This document shows positions 24,621 through 35,568 of a DNA stretch of 64,000 nt, in pieces. The notes below the pieces were generated by a model. The model was not told the origin of the DNA. It ran no database searches and was given only the letters and a program-made list of their open reading frames with translations. Position numbers and translations under genes: made by a program. How positions within the stretch are numbered: the stretch's first letter is position 1; the number at the start of each line of letters is the position of its first letter. The stretch spans positions 1 to 64,000 of the forward strand of contig JASWJB010000177.1 in assembly GCA_032433595.1 (NCBI GenBank). Direction: 5' to 3'. This DNA is from Conoideocrella luteorostrata. Taxonomy: Eukaryota; Ascomycota; Sordariomycetes; Hypocreales; Clavicipitaceae.

Positions 24621-25790
24621 TCACCTTCGAAACCTAAAAGAATCCCAGTCATCATCATCCTCTTCCTCATCATCATCCCCTTCACCTTCATTTTCTTCAA
24701 TTGCGTCATCCCCGCCATTCTGCTTCCCTTCTGCCAATACGCTTGCCAGACCATCCACCTGACCATGACTCTTGCTTCTCTTCTTCAAGAACTCGGCCCT
24801 CAGCTCCTTCAGCTTATCAATCCGCTCCTCCAGCCCCTTCATCTCCTCGAATTCGTCTTCCAGCGCCCGCTTAGCCTCTTCCTTCTCATCTTCAATATCC
24901 ACATCTGCTTGCAGCTTCCGATTCAGGTTTGCCGCATCTTCTGCCTCCTTGGCGGCGGCCTCTTCTGTGGTCATGGCTGGAGCGGAAATCACTGCGCCGG
25001 TGTCGTAGGGTGCTGATGCGGCGGCTATGTCTGCTTCGAAAGCGGCCCATTCGGACTCGTCGACTGGGACTGTGGAGGACTTGGATGATGATTGTGCTGT
25101 GGATGCGAGCGCAGGCCCGGACCCATGTCCGGGGTTTGAGGCAGATGAATTTCGAGGGGGAGCTAATGGTGTGGAAGGGCCGTTTTGGGACTGTACGGCA
25201 AAGTATCCTCCTGATGCGGAGGCGGATGAAGAGCCACCGTCTCGGTGAGCTGGTGTAGCGGGCCGAGATGGAATCTGTAGTTCAATGCCCTGAGAAGGCG
25301 TGGTGGATGTCCTGCGCACCAGACCGGGCGGCGTTCTGGTGCTGTCTTTGCTATTGTTGCTGCCTGCACTGGGGATTTGATCAGGCGTGTTGAGAGAGTC
25401 ACTCGTGTCGCCGTTGAATGGTGGTAAACCATTGCCAATGCCAGTGAGAGGCGTAATGTCTGGTTTGCTGCGTTTCCGGCGCACCGCATCCCTCATTTCC
25501 GCATCATCTTCTGCGTCCACGTCCATGCCTGCCGAGTCGAGTTTGCGCTTATTACTGCCGGACTCATCATGTGTCGTAGCCGTGGTGGCGGAGGTGGTGG
25601 ACGCCTTCCTTTGCTGGAGGCGCTGCTTGTGAGGCTGCCCGAGGAGATGGGCGTCCCATTGCGATTCGGACTTGAGCTGTTCTCGGCAGAGGGTGCAAAG
25701 GAGCTTCCCGGCGTCTGAGTAAACGGCAAAGGGGTGTTCGATGCGCCGCGCTGCTCGTTGCTGGCGAAGCAGAGATCTTACGTCTGACAT
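24621..25790 (-). CDS. ZNF830/CCDC16-like zinc-finger protein
   Basis: A single exon of 389 residues. Near the N-terminus is one U1-type C2H2 finger, LCTLCREQ...WDAHLLGQPH, with Cys32, Cys35, His48 and His54. A nuclear-type basic stretch (RRKRSKPD, about 105-112) and a long Ser/Pro-rich linker follow. The C-terminal half holds the conserved WAAFEADIAAA segment, a charged coiled coil (EDEKEEAKRALEDEFEEMKGLEERI) and an acidic tail ending DDWDSFRFRR, which is characteristic of the family. The animal homologue ZNF830 (Ccdc16/Omcg1) associates with the spliceosome and is needed for pre-mRNA processing and genome stability. It is divergently arranged with Med7, sharing a 510-bp promoter. The start is the first ATG and no intron is needed. 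Confidence 0.87.
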   Translation of the reverse strand: MSDVRSLLRQQRAARRIEHPFAVYSDAGKLLCTLCREQLKSESQWDAHLLGQPHKQRLQQRKASTTSATTATTHDESGSNKRKLDSAGMDVDAEDDAEMRDAVRRKRSKPDITPLTGIGNGLPPFNGDTSDSLNTPDQIPSAGSNNSKDSTRTPPGLVRRTSTTPSQGIELQIPSRPATPAHRDGGSSSASASGGYFAVQSQNGPSTPLAPPRNSSASNPGHGSGPALASTAQSSSKSSTVPVDESEWAAFEADIAAASAPYDTGAVISAPAMTTEEAAAKEAEDAANLNRKLQADVDIEDEKEEAKRALEDEFEEMKGLEERIDKLKELRAEFLKKRSKSHGQVDGLASVLAEGKQNGGDDAIEENEGEGDDDEEEDDDDWDSFRFRR

Positions 25791-26300
25791 GGGCAGCGGC
25801 GGCTGAGGATAATGTGTCGACGTGAGTGAGTGAGTATACGGGTAGGTAGGATATTTTGATGAGCTTCAATGCAGGCTGGTATTGTGTTTAGGGATATTCT
25901 GAATTGGCCATTGGAGAGTATGTGCCTTAAAGATGCGATTGGGAGATATGCGAGAGGAGGTGGCCGCTTGGGTGAGTTGTGATAGTGACATGGAATGGAG
26001 CGAGTAGTAAGAGAGAGCGCCTCCTTCGCGAAGCTGAGGTGAACTTTGAAGCTGAGGTCTCATTGGGGGGGGGAGGCCCTGTCAGGCTTAGCGGCGGTGG
26101 CATGCATGCTGGTTTGCTACGCTCAGTGCAAGCTTGCTGCTCGTGGTAGCGCGTCTCCGGCATTTACCCGGCGCAACCGCTCTGTAATTCAGGTGCCGGC
26201 AGCTGAGCTTGCGACTCTGATGCTCCCTCCCTCCAGTTCAGTCACTTTTTGGATCTGCGAAAATCATCACGACGGGGCCAAGCGACCAAACACCACGACC
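25791..26300. other. Divergent promoter between the ZNF830-like gene and Med7
   Basis: A 510-bp region that must serve both genes. It contains a G-run near 26065-26073 and pyrimidine-rich stretches before each start. No additional gene. Confidence 0.6.
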
Positions 26301-27143
26301 ATGGCCGAGCAAGAGGCTCACTCGCTCGCTTCAACATTCCCCAACCCCCCTCCCTTCTGGAAAGACTTCACGCCCGACCGAGTCACGCGCATCGCAGAAT
26401 TGCGCAGCTCCTTTGCCGGCGCCGCAGCCGACGACGACCATGCGTCCGCGCCGGCCGTCCAAATCCCCGGCCTGCCAGAAGAACTGGCCAATTTGCAGCC
26501 CCCCTCAGAGCCAGCAGATGGAAGGTGGCGCATCTTTGGCGATCAGTACATGGTATTGTGTTTCCCCCCATTGCACGTCTCAAATCAAGCATACACACGC
26601 CAGTGCTAACGGTCCAACTTTTTTTTTTTTTCGCTTTGGCTACAGCTCGACGATAAACTCCCCAGCCTCGAAGACCAAGGCATGACCAACCTGCCGAACA
26701 CGAACCTCTCCAACTCCAAAGACGCCAAGCACTACGACCGGGCGTTCGAGCTCAAGAAGCTCGCCAAATCGCTGCTTCTGAACTTCCTCGAGCTGGCGGG
26801 CACGTTGTCCCGGAACCCGGCCGACGCAGAGGAGAAGATCCAAGACCTGCGCACGCTGTTTATAAACATCCACCATATCCTCAACGAGTACAGGCCGCAT
26901 CAGGCGCGGGAGTCGGCTATCGCCATGATGCAGAATCATCTGGACAAGACGAGGAGCGAGACCGTGGCCATACGCACGCAGGTGGACAAGGCGAAGAGGA
27001 TGCTGGAAGGTCTGGGTAGCTTGGGTATGGGGGCGCAGGATGGAGGGCTGGGGAAGGGGGCTGGGCGAATGGATGAGGCGGGTAGGAGTGCTTTCGGTAG
27101 GGAGACGGAGGTATGGATTGCGGCGGATGCTGAGTTTGCGTGA
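26301..27143 (+). CDS. med7: Mediator complex subunit 7 (Med7)
   Basis: Exon 1 (26301-26552) and exon 2 (26646-27143) join in phase 0 across a 93-bp intron with a long T-tract before the acceptor, giving 249 residues. The N-terminus carries the Med7 signature FPNPPPFWKDFT, followed by IPGLPEELANLQPP and WRIFGDQY. After the intron comes the long helical part (FELKKLAKSLLLNFLELAGTL and IFINIHHILNEYRPHQARE-like), which packs with Med21 in the Mediator middle module. The protein links RNA polymerase II to activators in the nucleus. Length and domain order are normal for ascomycetes. The Kozak context ACCATGG supports the start. The C-terminal 50 residues are Gly-rich and variable. Confidence 0.93.
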
Positions 27144-28643
27144 TCTCGGGGGTTATTTTCGCGATCTTCTGTTTCCGTTTCTTACGGTGTTGGTCCAGCC
27201 TCCGGCCCGGCGCTGGTTTATATGAGTGAGCATCAATAAGCATGAGCGTGGAGTTTGGGCGGTTTGACACGCTACGGCGTTTTTTTGGTTTTATTTTTAT
27301 TTTAATCTATAGGAACATAGACGAGATCTCGGGGGCTTTGTTCATGATAGGATACCCCCCCGCTGATAATTGGAAGTAATCTTCATTTTGTACCTACACG
27401 TCAAAAACAAAACCATCCATCTCGACACTGAAACAACATGCTACATTGACTCAAGTCCATACTACAAACTATCATGGGGCAATATACACAGACCCTAGCC
27501 CCCTCCCCCAGCAAATGGACCTCAATCCAACAAACAAATAAACACCATGTTCCGACGGGGAAGGCAGGGAGGGGCTCCCGCGACACCGCACCCTCCCTAG
27601 CCACCCCGGGAACGATACTTCCTACCACCCAGCCCAGGAGCCCTCAATCACAGAATAACACACGGAATCGGGATGCAGCAGCACTCTGCATCGCCACACT
27701 GAATACACGGAGTATTACCATCGGGCTTGAGTATGCTTTCAGCCGTGGATGTGGCTGCGCCGCCGGGACCGTTGTGGTTGACAACGGCGCTGTTGTGGTT
27801 GACACCCATGACGTAGTCTGGGCTGTTGTTTGATGGCTCTGTCGAGTTTCTCTTTTTTTGTGTAAAAGCCCGGATTGACTGCCAGTTGTGGTGGTTGGTG
27901 AGTGTGACTCTTTTTTTTTTGTAACCCAAAAAAAAAAAAAAAAAATAGGAAAAAAGAGTGTAGCTTTGAGAATTTATGCAGGATAGGATCGTGGATTTGG
28001 CAGCTTATGTGTAGGTGTAGTTGGTACGAGTTAGTTGTTGTTCGTCTTGTCTACGGAGTAATCAAGAATGAACTATTTAATTGGTACGTATTCCTGGCGA
28101 ATGACGTTGCTGTTGACGTTGGCGGATGGCTCAGCCAGGGCCAGCAGCCCATATCGAGGTGTTTCATTGGTCGCACAGTACAAACCGCATGAACATTTGA
28201 GAATGCACTTGATCGCCAATCCAATCATGAGTCAAGGATGGCATTAGTAGCACAGCACACAACACGACGCATGGACCTGCTGTGACGTTCTCAGAGATAT
28301 AAATTTGAGTATTTAACGTGCATGGTGAACAGAAACAAAAATTTCGAATTCCTACTTAGTTGTTCCTCAATTTCCAGACCATTCAAGCCTGTGCTCCAAA
28401 CTCCTCAGCATTCAATCCAGTCCGGTCCAGTCCGGTCCCTTCCAGTCCAATCCTATATACCAGAGCAGTATACTTCAACAAGTAAGAAACCTAGCAAGTA
28501 GCCGCCCATGGTTCGTACATTAAATTGTACAGTGTGAATGCGAATTAATTCACCATTTAAGCCAATGTCTTCCTTCCATCTCACCTCCTTGAGCGAACAG
28601 CTCTATCCCGTAGTTGCAACATTCGCAGTAATTTGCCCTTGTC
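27144..28643. other. Intergenic between convergent genes, with simple repeats
   Basis: No gene is seen in 1.5 kb. It holds facing T- and A-runs (about 27911-27945) that could form a hairpin, a short tandem of TCCAGTCCGG (28416-28435, degenerate to 28453), and one TACGGAGTA at 28052-28060. Confidence 0.55.
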
Positions 28644-31450
28644 CTAGGTTGGCTTTCCTGCCGCAGCATTGCTCTGTGCTCTTTTCTCAGCACTTTGGTT
28701 CTCCAATATCTGCCCCAGATACTGCAAGTCATCCCGTGCGCGCTCATCTTTCTCGTAGATAGACCGAATGACTTCCCATTCACGTCGCGACATCTGATGG
28801 GCCTGCGGCAGGATGAACTGCACCGTGGGGACGCTGATGAGGCTTCCCAGTATTTCCTGTGCGGCTATCTGCCCGGCCTGCTGGGCCTGAAACTTTTGCG
28901 CTTCAGACATTTGGCCAGAGGGCAATGGCACCGGCGTCGCCTGGTTAGGCGGCACTACACCAGTCTGCGTTGCTGATGATGATGGTGGTGGTGGCGGTGG
29001 AGGTCGCTGCATATGTGGCGGCTGAGGAATGGGAGCTGGCGTAGTAGAGTGGCCTGTTCCGCCGAAATGAGGATGCCCTGCGACCTGCCCCTGTGGTGTT
29101 GACGGTGAGAATGCCGGCCCAGAAGACCCCGAATTGTTCCTTTGACCGCCGGGTCCTGGCGTCGGCGAAGCAGTAATGCTCTGTGGCTGCGAAGTTGGCG
29201 TCGGCGACTGCTCATGCTTGGCTTGCTTGAGCTGGTCTGGCTCATTACGATACACAAACACAGCCAGAAGCATGGGCTCGGTTCTCGTCTTTGGAATAAA
29301 GTTATCTACCAGGTTCAGCATGAACTCCGGGTGTCCATCGTCTCCAGCCGGCACAGGCACAAGGTACGTGTCTCTGACATTTCCTGCCACTTTGTTGCCA
29401 ACAACACCATATCGGTTCTTGCTAATGAAGTATTCGACCAGAGCCTTAAACTCCTGCTGAGAATCGATATTGGTAGGGGTGATACTGATAACGACAATGT
29501 CCGTGAGATTGCTATATCGTAAACTGCACAAATATTCGATAGCACTCTGCTGTGGAATTCGTCCTGCAACGGTCATCCGCTTCGGAACGAGTTTGGACCA
29601 TGGCCCAAATGAGGCAAAGTTAGCGCCTCCAACATGCTTTGCTGTAGCCTGAAAATCAGCGATGGAGCTCATGGCAAGAGACCCCTTCCACACAACGTCA
29701 GGATCTTGCGCTTCCTCTGTTGGTGAATAGGGAGGAGATTCTGTTTCATCTTGCAACATTCGATCCACGTCAGGATCGAAACCAGGGCCGCTTGTATTTA
29801 GTACTGGCGCCGACGGCCGACGGTTGTGCGATACCGTTGGCGACTTGACTGTTGAGAAGACCTTGTTGATGTCAAAGTTGGACTGGCTCGGTGACTGCTG
29901 CGGCGCTTCAGATTGTGATGGTGACCTTGCTTTCGGATCGCCTTGATCTCCTCCCCCTGTTGATTCGCGTTTAACAAGTGGTGGATGCTGGTTACTACCA
30001 GGACCACCTTTACGCGGCCCGCCCGCGGTAGGGATTGGCGCATCGTTCACGGTGTTGTTTTCATCTTCCACAACCTCTTCGCCTTTGTGTGTCTTTCGAA
30101 CACGTGGACCAGCTTCTTGCGTATAAAGGATGGATTGCTTCTCCGCCTTTGCTCTCATTTCAGCCGTTTGTTTTTGCATCTCGGCTGAAGCAAGTTGTTC
30201 AGAAGTCATAACCGCCAGGGTCGGTGGAGTATGAACGCCATGCAAAATTCCTTGCATCACTTCCGGATTGTTTTTCAGGTTGAAGGTCAGAGACTTTATC
30301 TGCTGATTATATTCCTTGTGACCCTTGGACGTCGGGTGTGTGTCGTAGACGGCGCGTTCAATCTGTAACGCGTAGTCCTCTGACATGCCATCTTCTGAGC
30401 TGCCTTCCGGAACTCTAATTTCGCCTTGCTTCAGGATGGCGGCGAGGACATGGGCGATAGACTTTTTCAATGCTTTAGCGGGACCGGCCCGAGACGCCGT
30501 CAAGCCTGATATCGATGCTGCCAGGTCGTCAGGTTTTGTGTATTTCGCTGTACCGGGAACTGCTGTACTGGGAACCGCTGTACTGGGAACTGCTGTACTG
30601 GGAACTGCCGGTCTAGGAACTGCATCGCGCTCCGACACACGGCGCAACTTGGTAGACTGTTGTCGTTTCTTAGCTCATATCCTCGTCATGTGTAAAAGGG
30701 AGGGGAGGGGGTTCGCAATGCGATCTTACCTTGCCATCCGCATCCTGAGGTTCTTCTTCTCTTGATTTGCGCTTGCCCTGCTTGGAAGTATTTTCCTTCT
30801 TCTCTTTCGCTTCAGGTGCTGGTGAAGCCTTGCCCTTGCTTTTAGCCCCATCCTTGTCAAGGTCTTCCTTGGGGTCACTTGTTCTCTTGCCTTTACCTTT
30901 CCGCCCACCTTTCTTCTTCTTCCTCTCGGCTTCTTCCTCCTCGTGGGCCCTTCGTCGCGCCTCCCATGGCTTCTCTCCCTTTGCAATGCCAGCCAGAAGT
31001 TCTTTGTGATCATCAGGCCGGCATTTCTCGCACCAGTAGTTATCAGGTATCTCATCTTCGAACGAGCTTACGCCGACACAAACATTGTGCTGCCAGGCGT
31101 AACAGGTTTCGCAAGAAATCCATGCCTCTCCCGAATCTTCATCTTGTTCTGTTGCGCCGCAGACGCATCGAATGACCTCCTCAGGGTCTTGAGACTGGTC
31201 CTTCTCTTGAGCTTTCTTCGCCTTCTTTGTTTGTCGTCGCTTCGGTGCCACAGTCGGCTCAAGCTCGTCGAATGTTTTCGTATGCTGGCCCTTGGTCGCT
31301 CTGACTGAGCGCCGCGGCTCTGCCTCTCCTGCACGCGGCATGTTAGCTTTCGTGTGCTTGCGATGTGTGCCGCGTGGTGCAAGTATTCGCTGCACCTTGG
31401 GTCCATGCTTTGGAGGTAGACGAGTGGAGATTGTTCAGCTTACCAGACAT
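28644..31450 (-). CDS. Bye1-like transcription factor with PHD, TFIIS central and SPOC domains
   Basis: The proposed model has three exons: a 7-bp first exon (31450-31444, ATGTCTG), 31328-30730 and 30668-28644, giving 876 residues. The PHD finger (CVCGATEQ...C..CYAWQHNVC...YWCEKC, about 57-105) should read histone tails. A TFIIS central domain (about 261-367) includes KKSIAHVLAA and YDTHPTSKGHKEYNQQIKSLTFNLKNN in two pieces. The SPOC domain spans about 527-676 (VVWKGSLAM to LLAVFVYR). Yeast Bye1 binds RNA polymerase II during early elongation through the same three domains. Splicing of the 61-bp intron joins DADGK to KRQQSTKLRRVSERD. If the micro-exon is wrong, the start is the in-frame ATG at 31341 (MPRAGEAEPRRS). 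Long Pro/Ser/Gln-rich linkers separate the domains, and a pentapeptide minisatellite lies between PHD and TFIIS-M. Confidence 0.88.
30546..30608 (-). repeat. Coding minisatellite (15-bp unit, AVPST pentapeptide)
   Basis: Four near-perfect 15-bp units within the Bye1-like gene encode AVPST/AVPGT repeats at about residues 223-243, in the linker between the PHD and TFIIS central domains. Because the unit is a multiple of three, copy-number change would not shift the frame. Confidence 0.85.
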
Positions 31451-32562
31451 CGTGGCTTATGGTGGCAGACGGTGGTCTTGCCTTTATCGCGGTTGGAGGC
31501 GATGCGCGTGAAAGGTATCTTGTGTGTTCCGCTTGTTGCCTGGATGTGCCTTTTGGTGGTCTACTGATGCAGGCGACGGACTATTCAAGGCTGCCCAGCC
31601 TCAAACCGGCATTTGATATTTACGAAGTAGACAAGACTAGAGAGTCACGACTATAACAATGCCAAAATCCCCCTGCAGAACGGAATGCTATCACAACCAG
31701 TTCCCTCTTCACTCCGTGCGCAGCTCTCCAGATGGATTAACCTCTTTGCGAGACTTTATTCCAGACCTTATGCGGCGCTCCACAGTCGAGCAGCTGAGTT
31801 GTTGTGGGTGCCGAGCAGCTCTTGGACGATAAATGGGATAGAAAAATAAGGAAAATGTGAAGAGCGGATGACTCTGGGGTGTACTCTGGGCAGGGGCGAA
31901 ATGAAGGGTCTTGCCGACCCAGGAATAAAGATTTGCGCAAACAAGTCCAGGTAGTGAGTCAAGTGAGATCGAAGAGCCCAATATACAAATTAGTGTTGCA
32001 CTGGTATGCGCGCGGTGACTGAGATGCTGTATCGGGCAACAAGGTGATGGGGCAGATGATGGGGGAGGGAAGATTCTTGAACATTTCTGCCGAAAGGTGA
32101 CGAAGACGAGAAAGATGCGAGAGCTAGTAGGCTTTGTGTGGCGCGCGCAATTTGTTTAACAATTTCGTGTGGCACGCGGGGGTACGTGCTGCTGTTCTGG
32201 GATTGGGCGACCGCCACCCGAGTACGAAAAAGCTGATGAGTCAGCCATGTGGGTCTTCGATGCCAAACGTAGAAAGTGGCGGCCTGAGGTATCCATCAAG
32301 AATAAACTAGCAAGGCTGGAGCTCAGTACGCGGCTAGCTGTGCCTGGAGCTTCCGCGCCAGTGAGTGACGCCTGTGGTTGTGGTACCGTTACGGAGTACA
32401 GCAACTCAACTCGCAAACCGACCAAGGCTCCACGATATTCATCAACCCTCTGTTGCTCTCCCCTCGCCCCATCCACACTCTCATATAACCCAACACCTCG
32501 AGAGCAGATCATTCTTCGCCCCAGAGTCCGCTTGACCTGACGATAAGGTCCATTTTCCCGCT
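31451..32562. other. Divergent promoter region between the Bye1-like and proteasome alpha genes
   Basis: 1.1 kb with no supported gene. A perfect TACGGAGTA lies at 32390-32398, about 165 bp upstream of the proteasome start codon. Open frames at 31709-31981 and 32169-32540 have no protein character. Confidence 0.55.
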
Positions 32563-33524
32563 ATGTCTCGCCGTTACGATTCCAGAGTACGTTTGTCGGT
32601 ACCTCGAATAGCCCATTCCGTCGAGGCTCAATATCTCTAACATAATGTGCCCATAGACAACCATCTTCTCCCCCGAGGGCCGTCTCTATCAAGTAGAGTA
32701 TGCCCTGGAGGCCATTTCACATGCTGGAACTGCCATTGGTATTCTTGCTAAAGATGGCATCGTCCTTGCCGCCGAGCGGAAAGTTACCTCCAAGTTGTTG
32801 GAACAAGACACATCAGCAGAGAAGCTCTATGTTTTGAATGAGTATGCCACCAAATTTCCTTAATTACGCATTCTTCAACTTTGCACGTCTAGTCTAACCC
32901 ATTCCTCCTCCCCCCCAGCAACATGATTTGTGCCGTTGCAGGCATGACTGCGGACGCCAACATCCTCATCAACTATGCCCGGCAAGCTGCGCAGCGATAC
33001 CTCCTCACCTATAACGAAGATATTCCATGCGAACAGCTCGTTCGTCGCCTCTGCGATCTGAAACAAGGATATACTCAGCACGGTGGTCTCCGACCGTTTG
33101 GTGTTTCATTCATCTACGCCGGTTGGGACCCTCGAAGACAATTCCAGCTGTACCTCAGCAACCCATCCGGCAACTACGGCGGCTGGAAGGCTACCAGCGC
33201 GGGAGCCAACAATGCCAGTGCCCAGAGCTTGCTGAAGCAAGACTACAAGGAGGATTGCACCCTTAAGGAGGCGTGTGCCATGGCGGTCAAGGTGTTGAGC
33301 AAGACAATGGATTCAACCAAGTTGAGCAGCGAGAAGAGTAAGTGAAGATTCTGCAGCATTCCAGTCAAATAGTATATACTAAGCCGCTTCCCGCAGTCGA
33401 ATTTGCGACGGTAGGACAGACGGAAGAAGGCAAGATTTACCACCGATTGTGGAGCGCGGACGAGATCACGGCCTTGTTGAAAGAGCACGATTTGGCCAAG
33501 AGCGAGGAGGCCGAGGAGAAATAA
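32563..33524 (+). CDS. pre9: 20S proteasome subunit alpha type 4 (Pre9/PSMA4, alpha3)
   Basis: Four exons, 32563-32586, 32657-32841, 32919-33337 and 33397-33524, give 251 residues. The alpha-subunit signature [24 protein letters not shown] runs over the first intron. [12 protein letters not shown] identifies the alpha3/PSMA4 branch, as do [15 protein letters not shown] and the C-terminal KLSSEKIEFATVG. Alpha subunits form the outer rings of the 20S core and gate substrate entry; they have no catalytic threonine. Introns are short (59-77 bp) with GTACGT, GTATGC and GTAAGT donors. The first exon encodes only eight residues and would be missed without the family model. The C-terminus (KSEEAEEK) is acidic as usual. 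It is convergent with the PAP2 phosphatase gene, with 289 bp between stop codons. Confidence 0.95.
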
Positions 33525-33813
33525 GCTTTCAAAGATATAGATCAGTGAAATGAGAGGGTCGTTTTAGAAGTGGATCGCGTCGAGGCGCTCCTTGTAATAT
33601 TAAGACAATTGGACTGAACGATCGCACCAACAAGTTTTGTGACAAGATGTATAATTGTACAACTACTCCATTCTGCTGCAGATCGAAAATCGTCAAGAAA
33701 ATATCATACATAGTGTGCCGTGGAGAGTGGACAGGCCCCATACCAGCAGCCACGGCACATATACTCTATTGCACAACTTCGGGGCACTCCAGTTTCCTGC
33801 TCAAGGAAGAGCT

Positions 33814-34923
33814 TCAAGGCTGCCGCGGGACCTCAAGCTCATAATCTTCCCCTGAACCAGCACCAGCCTCCTCTTCATCTCGCACCCTCTGCCAAGCCGC
33901 AGACTGCGAGTCAGTACCAGGCCGTGGATAAGGCTCATCACATCGAGGGCTCGATAATCGCGGCCAGTGCCTCCTATAACTCCAGTACGCAACGCTCATG
34001 CCCAGCACTGATCCAACGCAAACATCATACACATCATGTCTATAATCCTCGCAGCGCGAAATCGCAATCAGCGTAGCCCCAATAAGTGGCGAAAAACAAA
34101 TCAGGGCCCGCCCTAGGTCTCTTCCGCCAACGGCGTGATGAAAGACATGGAGCTGCCCGGCGAGGAACAAACTCAAAAACCCTAACCCTGCAAATGAAAA
34201 GGATGAGTGGCCTGACGGAAAAGACCGCCATCCATCCTGAAGCTTGAACGAATCTTTGGTCTCGCACACTTCAATGTTGACTAGAACGTTCTTCTTGGTA
34301 CTTCCAGAGGGGTGGCATCGATCCAAGAGGTCTGGACGAGGTCGACCCACGGCATTTTTGACAATGTCGGTGAGAAACGAGGTGAGTACAACAGATATAA
34401 CAAAGGGGAGGTACGTCACTTCATGTTTGGCAATAGGCGATCTGGCGCCTAGGTTATATAGGACTAGGATGGCCAATGGAATGAAGAGGGCGTATATGAA
34501 CATCCAGACTGGGGCATTGTTAGTTAGTAGCGACACTAATTATAGTAGAAATATGAGATCTCAAAACGTACACACCGATACACGCTCGTTTAGGGCATGC
34601 GGATATGATATGCGAAGATCATTGATGAAGAACATGCGGTGAAAAGGAGTTACGAATATAGCGAGCTAAGAGACCGTTAGTTGCGTGCCATTGAGACGAG
34701 CAAGTTGGAAGGCAATTCATACGGCAACCCATCCTCCTAGCAGAATCAGGAATCCAACATATTCTGGCGCATAAGTAGTCTGCTTGGCTGTCAGGAAGGT
34801 ATCAGGCACAGGACAATAAAGTCATCGGCTTGGATAGGCTTCAAAAGACCGCTCGCTTACCTGCCAGGCCCGACTTAGAAATGACACGGGTCCATTAGAC
34901 ACGACGCCTCGGCGGGAGGCCAT
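33814..34923 (-). CDS. PAP2-family lipid phosphate phosphatase (Dpp1/Lpp1-like)
   Basis: Four exons, 34923-34861, 34779-34723, 34665-34572 and 34508-33814, give 302 residues. All three parts of the phosphatase signature are present: KNAVGRPRP at about 122-130, PSGH at 169-172 and SRCEDYRHDVYDV at 222-234. The catalytic His residues lie in the last two. Several hydrophobic membrane spans surround them. Enzymes of this type remove phosphate from diacylglycerol pyrophosphate, phosphatidate or lysophosphatidate at vacuolar or Golgi membranes; the exact substrate cannot be read from the sequence. The first two exons (21 and 19 codons) encode an N-terminal tail and the first span, TTYAPEYVGFLILLGGWVA. 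The C-terminal tail after the last span is hydrophilic and acidic. Confidence 0.88.
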
Positions 34924-35568
34924 GTTGGACTGGAAGTCGACTCTCCTAAATACTATTGAGTCTCTGCTACTTGCTCATGAGTTCATCGTTCCGTGTTGGC
35001 TACGACTGGCGTCATGGAATTGCAGTTTTAGGGACACGACTTTTATCTTAGGGATGTTTTGTGAGGAACAAATATAGAGATGAGACGGTGTATGTGAGGC
35101 AAGGAGTTTCCTGAAACGAACAGCTCACGGGGGCAGGCGCCTCTCTCTGGCTGCACATAGAAAGCTTACTCCGTACTACTCCGTAAATTCAATGACATGC
35201 ACAAAGTACAGCATAGTTTTAGCACGGTTCAGTTGCTCTGGTTTAGGAAAAACATTAAATAATAAATAAATAATAAATTGTCACCCTACTATGAGAAATT
35301 CTGTCGTTATACGCAGAAGTAGAATCGTATTAACCTAGAATTTCATTCTTTGATTCATTGTCATGACCAAAGTGTATTCCTGGTAGGTAGGGCAGTTACA
35401 GTGGAGTTACAGAGGCTGCTCCACTATGAGCATACCGTGGGTACTTACCTAGGTATGGTAAGTTCACCGTAGCCGGCTAAATCTCGAGATTTGGATTGTT
35501 TGAATTGACTTCAATACATTCTCCTCCCTCCACGCCAACGCCAACTCATTTGCTGGCTAGCAGCAGCC
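34924..35568. other. Divergent promoter between the PAP2 phosphatase and WW/FF genes
   Basis: 645 bp, AT-rich, with an AATAAATAAATAATAA-like run near 35259-35279. Two adjacent perfect TACTCCGTA copies (35167-35175 and 35177-35185) sit between the two genes. Confidence 0.65.

Noticed and set aside
32169..32540. 123-codon frame before the proteasome gene
   Set aside because: Lies in the promoter/leader of a well-supported gene, and no homology is recognised in either strand.
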